Shown one piece after another: positions 1 through 5,999 of a stretch of 6,127 bases of DNA (position 1 is the stretch's first letter; every line of letters begins with the position of its first letter). Origin of the DNA: Candidatus Krumholzibacteriota bacterium (GTDB lineage: Bacteria > Krumholzibacteriota > Krumholzibacteriia > Krumholzibacteriales > Krumholzibacteriaceae); NCBI GenBank assembly GCA_030630165.1, contig DAOVNN010000182.1:1-6127 (forward strand). Reading direction: 5' to 3'. The notes beneath the pieces were generated by a model. It was not told the origin of the DNA and did not search any database. It worked only from the letters and a program-made list of their open reading frames with translations. A program made the translations under genes and the position numbers.

Positions 1-1
1 A

Positions 2-286
2 CACGCGGCCGTGAAGGACGACTCCGGCGCGATCACAGCCGGATCAGTGACCGCGGCCCTGTCGGCGGCCCTGAAGAAAGCGGAAGAACTCGACGCGGAG
101 ACCCTGGCAGTTCCCGGCCTTGGATATGTCGATGGTGGTATCGGGGCCGAGGAATCGGCGGCTGCCGTAATCGCGGCAGTGGAAAGTCATACCGGGGAAT
201 CGCTCACCAAGGTCCTGCTGGTCGATCTTGCCGAGGAAGCAGTAGCCGCCTTTGTCGCCGAGCTCGAGAAACGGGACAAGGAATAG
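2..286 (+). CDS. Macro-domain (ADP-ribose-binding) protein, C-terminal part
   Basis: The frame is open to the left edge of the window (His-Ala-Ala before the GTG at 11), so this is the 3' part of a longer gene and the GTG is probably not the start. About 94 residues are visible. They read like the second half of a macro domain: a leading HAAVK segment, a helix rich in Ala and Leu, then AVPGLGYVDGGIG. This last segment corresponds to the 'P-G-x-G-x-x-G-G' phosphate-binding loop in which macro domains hold ADP-ribose. A further helix and a strand (KVLLVDL) follow, as in that fold. Macro proteins bind or hydrolyse ADP-ribose derivatives, for example by O-acetyl-ADP-ribose deacetylation or removal of ADP-ribose from proteins. 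The catalytic N-terminal half is outside the window, so activity cannot be judged. The gene converges on the deformylase-like gene with a 3-base gap. Confidence 0.7.
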   Translation, partial: HAAVKDDSGAITAGSVTAALSAALKKAEELDAETLAVPGLGYVDGGIGAEESAAAVIAAVESHTGESLTKVLLVDLAEEAVAAFVAELEKRDKE

Positions 287-289
287 GGA

Positions 290-796
290 TCACGAATCCT
301 TTACCCGCCACCTCTCGCTTCTAGTGACGAATGAATGCTCGTCCAGAGCTCTCATCATGGCCAGAATCCCGTCGAGATGATCGATCTCGTGCTGCAGGAG
401 CTCGGCGAGATCATTCTCGGCGACGAGTTCCATCTCTTTCCATTCGAGATCCCTGTAAGAGACCGTTATCGATCTGTGCCGCCGTACCCTGACGAGAAGA
501 TCGGGAAAGCTCATGCAGTCGTCCCAGACCTCCATCATCTCGATGCTCTTCTTCGTTATCTCGGGGTTCAGCAGAACGACCGGCTCACCGGTGTTCATGT
601 AGACCATTCGCTTGCGCACACCGATCTGGGGTGCCGCGATCGCCCGCCCGGCGCCGTACTTCTCGCGAAAAGCGAACATCGTATCCGCAAGATCGGTTAC
701 GATGTCCCTCATCAGGTCGAGCTCATCTTTCTCGATTTCGCCTGAGATATCATACAGATCTGGATTGCCGAGCTGAAGGATCTCTCGTATCGCCAT
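290..796 (-). CDS. Peptide deformylase-like metalloprotein
   Basis: This is a 168-residue protein of the peptide deformylase (PDF) family, whose typical members remove the formyl group from N-terminal fMet using Fe2+ or Zn2+. All three family motifs are recognisable. Motif 1 is GRAIAAPQIG (residues 50-59, Gln57). Motif 2 is DDCMSFP (92-98, metal ligand Cys94). Motif 3 is QHEIDHLDG (135-143, ligands His136 and His140, catalytic Glu137). Motif 2 is unusual: canonical EGCLS is changed to DDCMS, so this may be a specialised paralogue rather than the housekeeping enzyme. I chose ATG 796 because MAIREILQLGNPDL matches the usual PDF N-terminus; the frame opens as far as ATG 865, but that start would overlap the upstream gene. 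The Shine-Dalgarno is weak (GGGATGAT), as expected for a gene translated after an upstream neighbour. It lies 35 bases after the PurF-like stop, so the two very likely share a transcript. Family assignment is secure; the substrate is not. Confidence 0.85.
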   Translation of the reverse strand: MAIREILQLGNPDLYDISGEIEKDELDLMRDIVTDLADTMFAFREKYGAGRAIAAPQIGVRKRMVYMNTGEPVVLLNPEITKKSIEMMEVWDDCMSFPDLLVRVRRHRSITVSYRDLEWKEMELVAENDLAELLQHEIDHLDGILAMMRALDEHSFVTRSERWRVKDS

Positions 797-831
797 AAGA
801 TCATCCCGCTTCAGGCCGGCCGCTCCGATTG

Positions 832-2283
832 TTACGCTTTGGCGCCGACCTCTTCCTTGCCGCACCCCGCGCAGCCTGTGCCCGGCTCAGGGTACTCGCC
901 GTTCCAGCAGTAGAGGCAGAGCTTCTCCTTCGGAAATCCGATCGCCTCGACCATGTCCTCTATCGTCTGGTAGCGAAGCGTATCGACCTCGATGTCCTTG
1001 CGGATCCATTCGATCATCTTCGCGTATTTCTCGGTGGAAGGATCGAGATACTCCGAGATGTCATCGATGTCGCTGCCCTCTATGTCCCTTATCGCCCTGC
1101 GGGCGGCGAGCTCTTCGATATCACGGGTCGAGAGATTGAACCGGCAGGGGAACATCAGGGGCGGGCATGCCGGCCGCACGTGGATTTCCTTCGCACCGTC
1201 CAACCTGAGTTTCTTGACGGTGAAGTTCTTAAGCTGCGTCCCGCGCACGATCGAATCCTCGCAGATGATGATCCTGTTGCCGTCGATGATCGCCTTGTTC
1301 GGAACGAGCTTCATCTTCGCGACATGGTCACGTATGTCCTGCGATGGCGGGATATAGCTGCGGCCGTAGCCCGGAGTGTACTTTACCAGGGGGCGCCTGT
1401 AGGGCTTCCCCGATTCCATCGCGTAGCCTATCGCGTGCGAGGTTCCAGAGTCGGGAATACCCGCAACCACGTCGACCTCGATATCGCTGTCCTTGCGGGC
1501 CATTGCCCTGCCCGACCTCTCGCGGACCGTCTCAACGTTGATCCCCTCGTAGAACGAGGCGGGAAATCCGGTGTAGATCCAGAGAAAGGCGCAGACCTGC
1601 TGAGCCTCGTTGCCTTCTTTTTCCTGTTTGAGTCCATTCGGGCCGAGCAGCATGACCTCGCCGGGCCGAAGGAATTTCTTCAATTTGAAATCGAGGTTGG
1701 GAAATGCCGTCGTCTCCGTGCTGACCGCCCAACCGTCCTTGTTCTGGCCGACAGCCAGAGAGAAATATCCGAGCCTGTCACGAGCGGCATAGACACCGTC
1801 GCCGTGAAGGATAAGCAGGCAGATTGAGCCGTCGATGCGATCGAACATCTTCTCGATACCGTCAGGGATCGAGTCGCCCTTCGTGATCAGCTTCGCCACC
1901 AGTTCGGTGAAGTTGACGATACCATCGCCGACTTCGCTGAATGTCACGCCCTCGGCGAGAAGCTCCTCGGTCAGCTTGTGGGCATTATCAAGGTAGCCGT
2001 CGCTGACTATGCAGAAGGGGCCGAACTTTGAATTAATATAGATCGGCTGCTCTTCGAATGCGCTGATGACCCCGATTCCCATCCCGCCCTTCATGGCAAG
2101 CAGGTCCTCGGCGAATTTCGACTTGAACTGGTTGTTGCTGATGTTGTGTATCTGCCTCTCGAAATCTTCACCGAGAACCGCCGCGCCGCCGAACTGGGTG
2201 CCGAGGTGCGAATGGTAATCGGTTCCATAGAGAAGATATTCGCTGCATCTCTCACTGGAGACAACGCCGAAGAGACCGCTCAT
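832..2283 (-). CDS. PurF-like amidophosphoribosyltransferase paralogue with degenerate glutaminase site
   Basis: This 483-residue protein has the two-domain layout of glutamine PRPP amidotransferase, the first committed enzyme of purine synthesis. Residues 1-220 form the Ntn-type glutaminase half and residues about 230-483 the phosphoribosyltransferase half. The latter is well kept: PDSGTSHAIGYA (277-288), GRSYIPPSQDIRDHVAKMKL (307-326) and the PRPP loop ICEDSIVRGT (340-349). The four Fe-S cysteines of the Bacillus-type enzyme align as Cys231, Cys380, Cys456 and Cys459. The glutaminase half is not canonical. Residue 2, which should be the nucleophile Cys, is Ser (AGC at 2278-2280). The RYST segment with its Arg is absent around 69-80, and the oxyanion HNG is SDG (94-96). 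I therefore infer an enzyme that uses ammonia, or makes another ribosylated product, rather than a normal PurF. Similar Ser-2 paralogues occur, from memory, in Bacteroidota. ATG 2283 is preceded by GGAGGT with a 5-base spacer. The deformylase-like gene follows closely. Confidence 0.85.
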   Translation of the reverse strand: MSGLFGVVSSERCSEYLLYGTDYHSHLGTQFGGAAVLGEDFERQIHNISNNQFKSKFAEDLLAMKGGMGIGVISAFEEQPIYINSKFGPFCIVSDGYLDNAHKLTEELLAEGVTFSEVGDGIVNFTELVAKLITKGDSIPDGIEKMFDRIDGSICLLILHGDGVYAARDRLGYFSLAVGQNKDGWAVSTETTAFPNLDFKLKKFLRPGEVMLLGPNGLKQEKEGNEAQQVCAFLWIYTGFPASFYEGINVETVRERSGRAMARKDSDIEVDVVAGIPDSGTSHAIGYAMESGKPYRRPLVKYTPGYGRSYIPPSQDIRDHVAKMKLVPNKAIIDGNRIIICEDSIVRGTQLKNFTVKKLRLDGAKEIHVRPACPPLMFPCRFNLSTRDIEELAARRAIRDIEGSDIDDISEYLDPSTEKYAKMIEWIRKDIEVDTLRYQTIEDMVEAIGFPKEKLCLYCWNGEYPEPGTGCAGCGKEEVGAKA

Positions 2284-2336
2284 GTGTGACCTCCGAGGGG
2301 TGGTTGATTATGGTGTATTGCTACCGGAAAAGACGG

Positions 2337-2365
2337 AGTCTACAACTCCAGTGGAGAATACTCAA
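2337..2365 (-). promoter_or_regulatory. Candidate sigma70-type promoter for the PurF-like gene
   Basis: Read on the minus strand, TTGAGT (2365-2360) and TAGACT (2342-2337) are 17 bases apart, each matching 4 of 6 positions of the -35 and -10 consensus. Transcription would start near 2330 and give a leader of about 45 bases ending in the GGAGGT ribosome-binding site. The spacer contains one arm of the inverted repeat at 2345-2389, which makes regulated initiation plausible. A second -10-like word, CATAAT (2306-2311), has no good partner. The match is moderate and the promoter usage of this organism is unknown. Confidence 0.35.
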
Positions 2366-2389
2366 CCCGTTTTATTGATCCACTGGAGT
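2345..2389. repeat. Perfect 11-bp inverted repeat, possible paired operator
   Basis: ACTCCAGTGGA at 2345-2355 is repeated in inverted form as TCCACTGGAGT at 2379-2389, with 23 bases between. Each arm is itself a small dyad (CTCCA-G-TGGAG and TCCA-C-TGGA), and their centres, 2351 and 2383, are 32 bp apart, close to three helical turns. One arm lies in the spacer of the candidate promoter and the other just upstream of its -35. This layout fits a dimeric regulator binding two sites. It could also form a hairpin in a transcript reading through from the peptidase gene, but there is no U-run to make it a standard terminator. Confidence 0.5.
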
Positions 2390-2390
2390 A

Positions 2391-2402
2391 AATCCCGGGA
2401 TT
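2391..2402. repeat. 12-bp perfect palindrome overlapping the peptidase stop codon
   Basis: AATCCCGGGATT is its own reverse complement and overlaps the first two bases (in plus-strand order) of the TAA stop region of the S9 peptidase gene. It lies next to the 11-bp inverted repeat, so the two may form one regulatory block. It could also be a chance palindrome. Confidence 0.3.
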
Positions 2403-4401
2403 ATTTCAAATGGAGCTCGAACCAGCCGACGATCCGCTCGATAAGATCGATCTGGTGGCGTATCTCCCTCAGCGAGTGCCCTTCTCGGGGATAGACGACC
2501 ATCTCGACCTCGACCCCGGACTGCTTGAGCCCGTTGTATAACTCGTAACCCTGTGAAACGGGGACACGGACATCGTTTTCGCCGTGGAGCACGAGCGTTG
2601 GCGTTTTCGCGCCCGTCACATGATCGAGCGGAGAGTGGCTGCGGTATACCTCGGACCTGAGATAGGCGATATCCCTGAAGTATTCCTCGAGGAATGTCGG
2701 TGTAATATCGGTAGTTCCATGGAAACTGAACAGGTTCGTCACTGCCGCTCCGGCCACTGCCGCCTTGAAACGGGCCGTCTTCGTCACGGCCCACGAGGTC
2801 ATGAATCCCCCGTAGCTCCACCCGCCGATCCCGAGCCTGTCGCGTGAGGCGTAACCCTCGCTGACCAGGTAGTCCGCTCCGGAGATCACATCCTCGTAAT
2901 CGCCGCCGCCCCAGTCGTCGAAGTTCGCCCTGGCAAACCCCGGGCCGTATCCCATGCTGCCCCTGGGATTGGGAAGCAGGACGACGAAGCCACGCGAAGC
3001 GAGAGGTATCGCCCAGTCGTGCCAGTTGCCATGCCACCCGTACCACCATGCCCACATCGGTCCCCCGTGCACACTGACCACTGCGGGGAAGGTCCCGTCC
3101 TTCCTGAATCCCAGCGGCAGCCAGAGTACGCCCTCTATCTCGGTACCATCGCGGCTCTTCCACCTGACCACCTTCGCCTCGGGAAGTTCCTTCTCCTCGA
3201 GCCACCGGTGGACGTGGGTGAGTTGGTCGCTGCCGCTGAAAAGACCCCTCTCCCAGAGCCAGACCTCGGGAGGCGACGCAGTGCTCCCCCTCAAAAAGAC
3301 GATCCTCGACCCGTCACGAGATATGTCGAATGACCGGCGCAGATGGTAGGGGATGTCGAGTTCCTCGATCTTCCCGACCTTCGAGTCACCGACCGAGACG
3401 GTGGCAAGCTCTCCGCGAACCCCGTTGAGATTGATAACGAGAAGCTTGTCGTCCTCAGGCATCCAGACGGGGTTGACCAGCGTCCCCTCATGCCTCTCGC
3501 CGAGGAGCTTCAGGCCGCTGCCGTCTGGATTTATCACGGCTGTTACTCCGGCGGGCAGTGTATTTCCCTTGAGTTGCTGCCTGTATGTAAACGCGATCCG
3601 TTTCCCGTCGTGCGACCAGGCGGGATTTCCTCGTGCGTTTTCCGTGACCAGTGTGATGCCGAGGTCAGAAAGATCGAGCAGTTCCAGCCTTGAATTGAAG
3701 TAAGTCTCGTTGTTGCCCGAATTATCAGCCGTGATCATCGCCAGTGCGTCCCCTGAGGGCGACCAGCAGAATGACGAAACGTGAAATCCCTCGGGAGTGA
3801 CCGGAGTGCCCTCCCCTGTTTCCGAACCGAAGATCCACAGGCGATGAACGGTCCTGTCCTCACCAACGATCTTCCAGTCCTTACCATCGGAACGGGCCTT
3901 CTTCTCCGCGGCGGATACTCCCTTGCCGGCAGTGACCGCTATCCTCGATCCATCGGGACTCAGCAGGAAGGAGGCGACTCCCCCTTCGAGTGATGTCACC
4001 CGCTCAGCCTCTCCGCCGGAGACAGCGATCTTCCAGACCTGGGTCTTCTTCTCATCGCCCCTGTCGGAGAGAAAATAGAGAAAACGGTCGCCGACCGACC
4101 AGGCCGGAGAAGTCTCGCGTGAATCACTGAACGCAAAAGGTCTCGGATGGTCCCTGTCCTCGAGATCGATCACCCAGATGTCGGGATTGCCCCTTCTCTG
4201 CCCCTTGAGCGTATCGGCCGGTTCTTCGACGACATAGGCGACGTACCGACCCCCCGGTGAGATCGCCGGCGACGAAACCTGCCGCAGCCTGAACAAATCT
4301 TCTATGGTGAATGGTTCCTTTGCGCCCGCCCCAGGGGCAACCGCTAGCAGCGCAGCCATCAGCAGTAAGGCATGCGCCGCCCTCTTTTCCGTAAATCTCA
4401 T
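2401..4401 (-). CDS. Exported S9-family prolyl oligopeptidase-like serine peptidase
   Basis: This 666-residue protein starts with a Sec signal peptide: basic MRFTEKR, a hydrophobic core, and AGA before Lys28 as the likely signal peptidase I site. It should act in the periplasm or outside the cell. Residues about 40-375 hold seven propeller-type repeats with the pattern 'S-P-x-W/I-S-x-D-G-x-R-I-x' near 44, 98, 145, 211, 259, 310 and 357, as in the gating beta-propeller of S9 peptidases. Residues about 410-666 are the alpha/beta-hydrolase domain. Visible there are HGGP (445-448, oxyanion region), GWSYGG with nucleophile Ser529, HGENDVRVP with Asp610, and REGHS with His642, so the triad is complete. 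It is closest to acylaminoacyl-peptidase or dipeptidyl-peptidase types that cleave short peptides; the exact specificity cannot be read. ATG 4401 has a strong GGAGGG ribosome-binding site 4 bases upstream. The frame extends to 4500, but that extension would precede the signal peptide and is rejected. Confidence 0.93.
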   Translation of the reverse strand: MRFTEKRAAHALLLMAALLAVAPGAGAKEPFTIEDLFRLRQVSSPAISPGGRYVAYVVEEPADTLKGQRRGNPDIWVIDLEDRDHPRPFAFSDSRETSPAWSVGDRFLYFLSDRGDEKKTQVWKIAVSGGEAERVTSLEGGVASFLLSPDGSRIAVTAGKGVSAAEKKARSDGKDWKIVGEDRTVHRLWIFGSETGEGTPVTPEGFHVSSFCWSPSGDALAMITADNSGNNETYFNSRLELLDLSDLGITLVTENARGNPAWSHDGKRIAFTYRQQLKGNTLPAGVTAVINPDGSGLKLLGERHEGTLVNPVWMPEDDKLLVINLNGVRGELATVSVGDSKVGKIEELDIPYHLRRSFDISRDGSRIVFLRGSTASPPEVWLWERGLFSGSDQLTHVHRWLEEKELPEAKVVRWKSRDGTEIEGVLWLPLGFRKDGTFPAVVSVHGGPMWAWWYGWHGNWHDWAIPLASRGFVVLLPNPRGSMGYGPGFARANFDDWGGGDYEDVISGADYLVSEGYASRDRLGIGGWSYGGFMTSWAVTKTARFKAAVAGAAVTNLFSFHGTTDITPTFLEEYFRDIAYLRSEVYRSHSPLDHVTGAKTPTLVLHGENDVRVPVSQGYELYNGLKQSGVEVEMVVYPREGHSLREIRHQIDLIERIVGWFELHLK

Positions 4402-4432
4402 ATTTCCCTCCGTAATTTCTGCCTCCTTGCAC

Positions 4433-4460
4433 AGGATATCAGAAACGGGGAGGCTGACAA
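4433..4460 (-). promoter_or_regulatory. Candidate promoter of the S9 peptidase gene
   Basis: On the minus strand TTGTCA (4460-4455, 5 of 6 to the -35 consensus) is followed after 16 bases by TATCCT (4438-4433), with a TGA just before it that resembles an extended -10. Transcription would begin near 4426, giving a leader of about 25 bases that carries the GGAGGG ribosome-binding site. A less good alternative upstream is TTGACC (4534-4529) with CATATG 17 bases on. Confidence 0.4.
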
Positions 4461-4593
4461 GCAGGCAATTGAACCCTCCATGCGAGCATGAGTATTTCAT
4501 CGAGACATATGGGTTCCCGGACAGGCATGGTCAATCTGTTGGAAGAGCTTTATACCAGGACTGGCGAAGTGCTGTCTCTTCTTCTATAAATCT
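4461..4593. other. Non-coding stretch without recognisable gene
   Basis: Between the peptidase promoter and the tRNA remnant I see no coding frame with a ribosome-binding site and no complete RNA gene. The words TCTGTTGGAAGAGC (4535-4548) resemble a tRNA D-arm, but no cloverleaf can be built with the remnant that follows. The segment may be foreign sequence joined to the tRNA 3' end. Confidence 0.4.
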
Positions 4594-4618
4594 GGTTCAA
4601 GTCCTACTTGGGGAGCCA
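4594..4618 (+). pseudogene. 3'-end remnant of a tRNA gene (Asn-type), possible attachment-site scar
   Basis: The 25 bases read as the 3' end of a tRNA: the last two pairs of the T-stem (GG), the T-loop TTCAAGT, the 3' T-stem strand CCTAC, the acceptor strand TTGGGGA, discriminator G and an encoded CCA. A GGA-G-CCA ending with implied U1-A72 is typical of bacterial tRNA-Asn. The expected partner GTAGG is not present before the loop (TCTGG instead), and no TCCCCAA acceptor strand lies upstream, so this is not a working tRNA. An intrinsic terminator follows 13 bases on, as it would for a real tRNA gene. Such displaced 3' ends are typically left when an element integrates into a tRNA gene. Alternative causes are a deletion or an assembly join. 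Confidence 0.6.
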
Positions 4619-4631
4619 ATTATTATTTATG

Positions 4632-4650
4632 GCCTCTTCGGGGGCTTTTT
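4632..4650 (+). terminator. Intrinsic terminator after the tRNA remnant
   Basis: GCCTC (4632-4636) pairs with GGGGC (4641-4645) through five pairs including one T-G, closed by the very stable TTCG tetraloop and followed directly by TTTTT (4646-4650). This is a compact rho-independent terminator on the plus strand. Its position fits termination of the original tRNA transcript. It would also shield the transposase gene from upstream transcription. Confidence 0.75.
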
Positions 4651-4678
4651 CGTTCCTGTAACTTACTTTCTGTAAATT
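4651..4678 (+). repeat. Probable left end of the IS, with two TGTAAnTT boxes
   Basis: TGTAACTT (4657-4664) and TGTAAATT (4671-4678) are direct copies of one box 14 bases apart. The same type of box appears in inverse orientation near the other end of the element, as expected for transposase-binding terminal repeats. The match is short and the exact tip is not defined. Confidence 0.35.
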
Positions 4679-4739
4679 CCGGAAATCCGGTAGCCGCGGC
4701 GGTCCGATTTAGGACTTGAAAGTGGCGGGTCACATCCGT

Positions 4740-4775
4740 TTTTCTTGTTGAAGGTACAAAACTTTAACAAGGAGG
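4740..4775 (+). promoter_or_regulatory. Hairpin that buries the transposase ribosome-binding site
   Basis: CTTGTTGAAG (4744-4753) pairs with CTTTAACAAG (4762-4771) in ten pairs, one of them G-U, around an 8-base loop. The stem extends by four more pairs, mostly G-U, between TTTT (4740-4743) and GAGG (4772-4775). The whole Shine-Dalgarno AAGGAGG (4769-4775) is therefore in the stem of any transcript containing both arms. Insertion sequences such as IS10 use comparable folds to block translation from read-through transcripts; whether this one does is inference. Confidence 0.5.
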
Positions 4776-4781
4776 CGAGAC

Positions 4782-5999
4782 ATGACCCACCGAGGAGAGA
4801 ATAAAGCATTCGATCAGGTTCTGGAAGTGCTTATCGAAAACGGGCTGGAAGGTATGGCGACGGCGATGGAGGTTATCTTCAACGAAGCGATGAAGCTCGA
4901 GAGGGCAGATTTTCTGCGAGCTGAGCCGCACGAGAGGACAGCGGATCGCCGAGGCTACGCAAATGGATACAAGGACAAGAGTGTCAGAAGCAGGATCGGC
5001 GAACTGGGGCTGAGGATCCCGCAGGTCAGGGATCTTGCGGACCCACAGGCCGGGTTTTATCCGAAATCACTGGAGAAGGGTCTTCGCAGCGAACAGGCGC
5101 TTAAGCTCGCGGTGGCCGAGATGTACGTCCAGGGAGTCTCTACCAGGCGGGTCAAGGAGATAACCCGGCAGCTCTGCGGGCTCGAAGTGAGCAGCATGCA
5201 GGTCTCCAGGGCAGCAAAGCTGCTTGATGAGGAGCTTGAGGCATGGCGCGGCAGACCTATTGGAGAGATCCCGTATCTGATCCTCGATGCCAGGTACGAG
5301 AAGATCAGGCACGGCGGGAGCGTGATCGACTGCGCCGTTCTGGTGGCAATCGGCGTAAGGGAAGACGGAAAGAGGTCGGTTCTGGGCGTCAGCGTCTCAC
5401 TTAGCGAAGCGGAAGTACATTGGAGGGAGTTTATCGAGTCCCTGCAGAGAAGAGGGATGCATGGGGTCGTGGAGGTTACCAGCGATGATCACAAGGGGCT
5501 GCGGGCGGCGATGCAGGCGAGGCTCACCGGAGCTCTCTGGCAGCGCTGCCAGTGTCACCTTCAGAGGAATGCGCAGGCGTATGTGCCGAAAAAGGAGATG
5601 AAAGCCGGCGTGGCGGCAGAGATCAGGGGGATCTTCAATGCCGGCGATCGCATCGAGGCCGAGGAACGGCTGGGGCGAATGGTGAAGCGGTACGAAAGAT
5701 CGGCGCCGGCCCTGTCGCGCTGGGCAGAGGAGAACATCCCCGAGGGGCTTACCGTGTTCGAGCTGCCTGAGAAGCATCGCCGCAGGCTTCGTACGAACAA
5801 CTGCGCCGAACGTCTCAATGAGGAGATAAGACGAAGGACCAGAGTCGTCAGGTTGTTCCCGAACGAGGCATCGTTGCTTCGACTAGTCAGCGCCGTACTG
5901 GCAGAGAAAAGCGAGGAGTGGGAATCAGGAAGGGCTTACCTCAACATGAAAGACGAGTGGCTCGGGGGAAACCGTTTTTACAGAAAAGATGTTGCATGA
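4782..5999 (+). CDS. IS256-family (Mutator-type, DDE) transposase
   Basis: This 405-residue protein is full length for the IS256 family, whose transposases cut and join the element's ends using a DDE catalytic triad. The triad is visible as Asp169 in YLILDARYEK, Asp235 in VTSDDHKGL and Glu343 in NNCAERLNEEIRRR. The C/H-containing signature CQCHLQRN (256-263) lies between the second Asp and the Glu, as in the family. The N-terminal part, with DRRGYANGYKDK (55-66) and the helical region LAVAEMYVQGVSTRRVKEI (109-127), corresponds to the DNA-binding portion. ATG 4782 follows AAGGAGG with a 6-base spacer. There is no frameshift or stop, so the protein could be active. No clear promoter is visible inside the element's left end. 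No intrinsic terminator follows the stop. Confidence 0.95.
   Translation: MTHRGENKAFDQVLEVLIENGLEGMATAMEVIFNEAMKLERADFLRAEPHERTADRRGYANGYKDKSVRSRIGELGLRIPQVRDLADPQAGFYPKSLEKGLRSEQALKLAVAEMYVQGVSTRRVKEITRQLCGLEVSSMQVSRAAKLLDEELEAWRGRPIGEIPYLILDARYEKIRHGGSVIDCAVLVAIGVREDGKRSVLGVSVSLSEAEVHWREFIESLQRRGMHGVVEVTSDDHKGLRAAMQARLTGALWQRCQCHLQRNAQAYVPKKEMKAGVAAEIRGIFNAGDRIEAEERLGRMVKRYERSAPALSRWAEENIPEGLTVFELPEKHRRRLRTNNCAERLNEEIRRRTRVVRLFPNEASLLRLVSAVLAEKSEEWESGRAYLNMKDEWLGGNRFYRKDVA

Noticed and set aside
797..865. Longer start for the deformylase-like gene at 865
   Set aside because: It would overlap the PurF-like gene and add an Arg-rich stretch unlike PDF N-termini; MAIREIL at 796 fits the family.
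829..1827. Long plus-strand open frame of 332 codons
   Set aside because: It lies fully antisense to the PurF-like gene, which has clear motifs throughout; the antisense translation is rich in Arg, Asp and Leu and shows no recognisable domain.
2345..2389. Intrinsic terminator of the peptidase gene
   Set aside because: The loop is 23 bases and no T-run follows in the minus-strand transcript, so a regulatory site is more likely.
2372..3205. Minus-strand open frame of 277 codons in another frame of the peptidase gene
   Set aside because: It overlaps the catalytic domain of the S9 peptidase, and its Gly/Arg-rich translation has no recognisable fold.
4402..4500. Longer start for the S9 peptidase at 4500
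   Set aside because: The extra 33 residues would sit before a standard signal peptide, whereas ATG 4401 has a strong ribosome-binding site.
4514..4618. A complete unusual tRNA, with TTCCCGG (4514-4520) pairing to TTGGGGA
   Set aside because: Three of the seven acceptor pairs are G-T, the T-stem does not form (TCTGG against CCTAC), no anticodon stem can be drawn and the length of 105 bases does not fit. Only the 3' end is tRNA-like.
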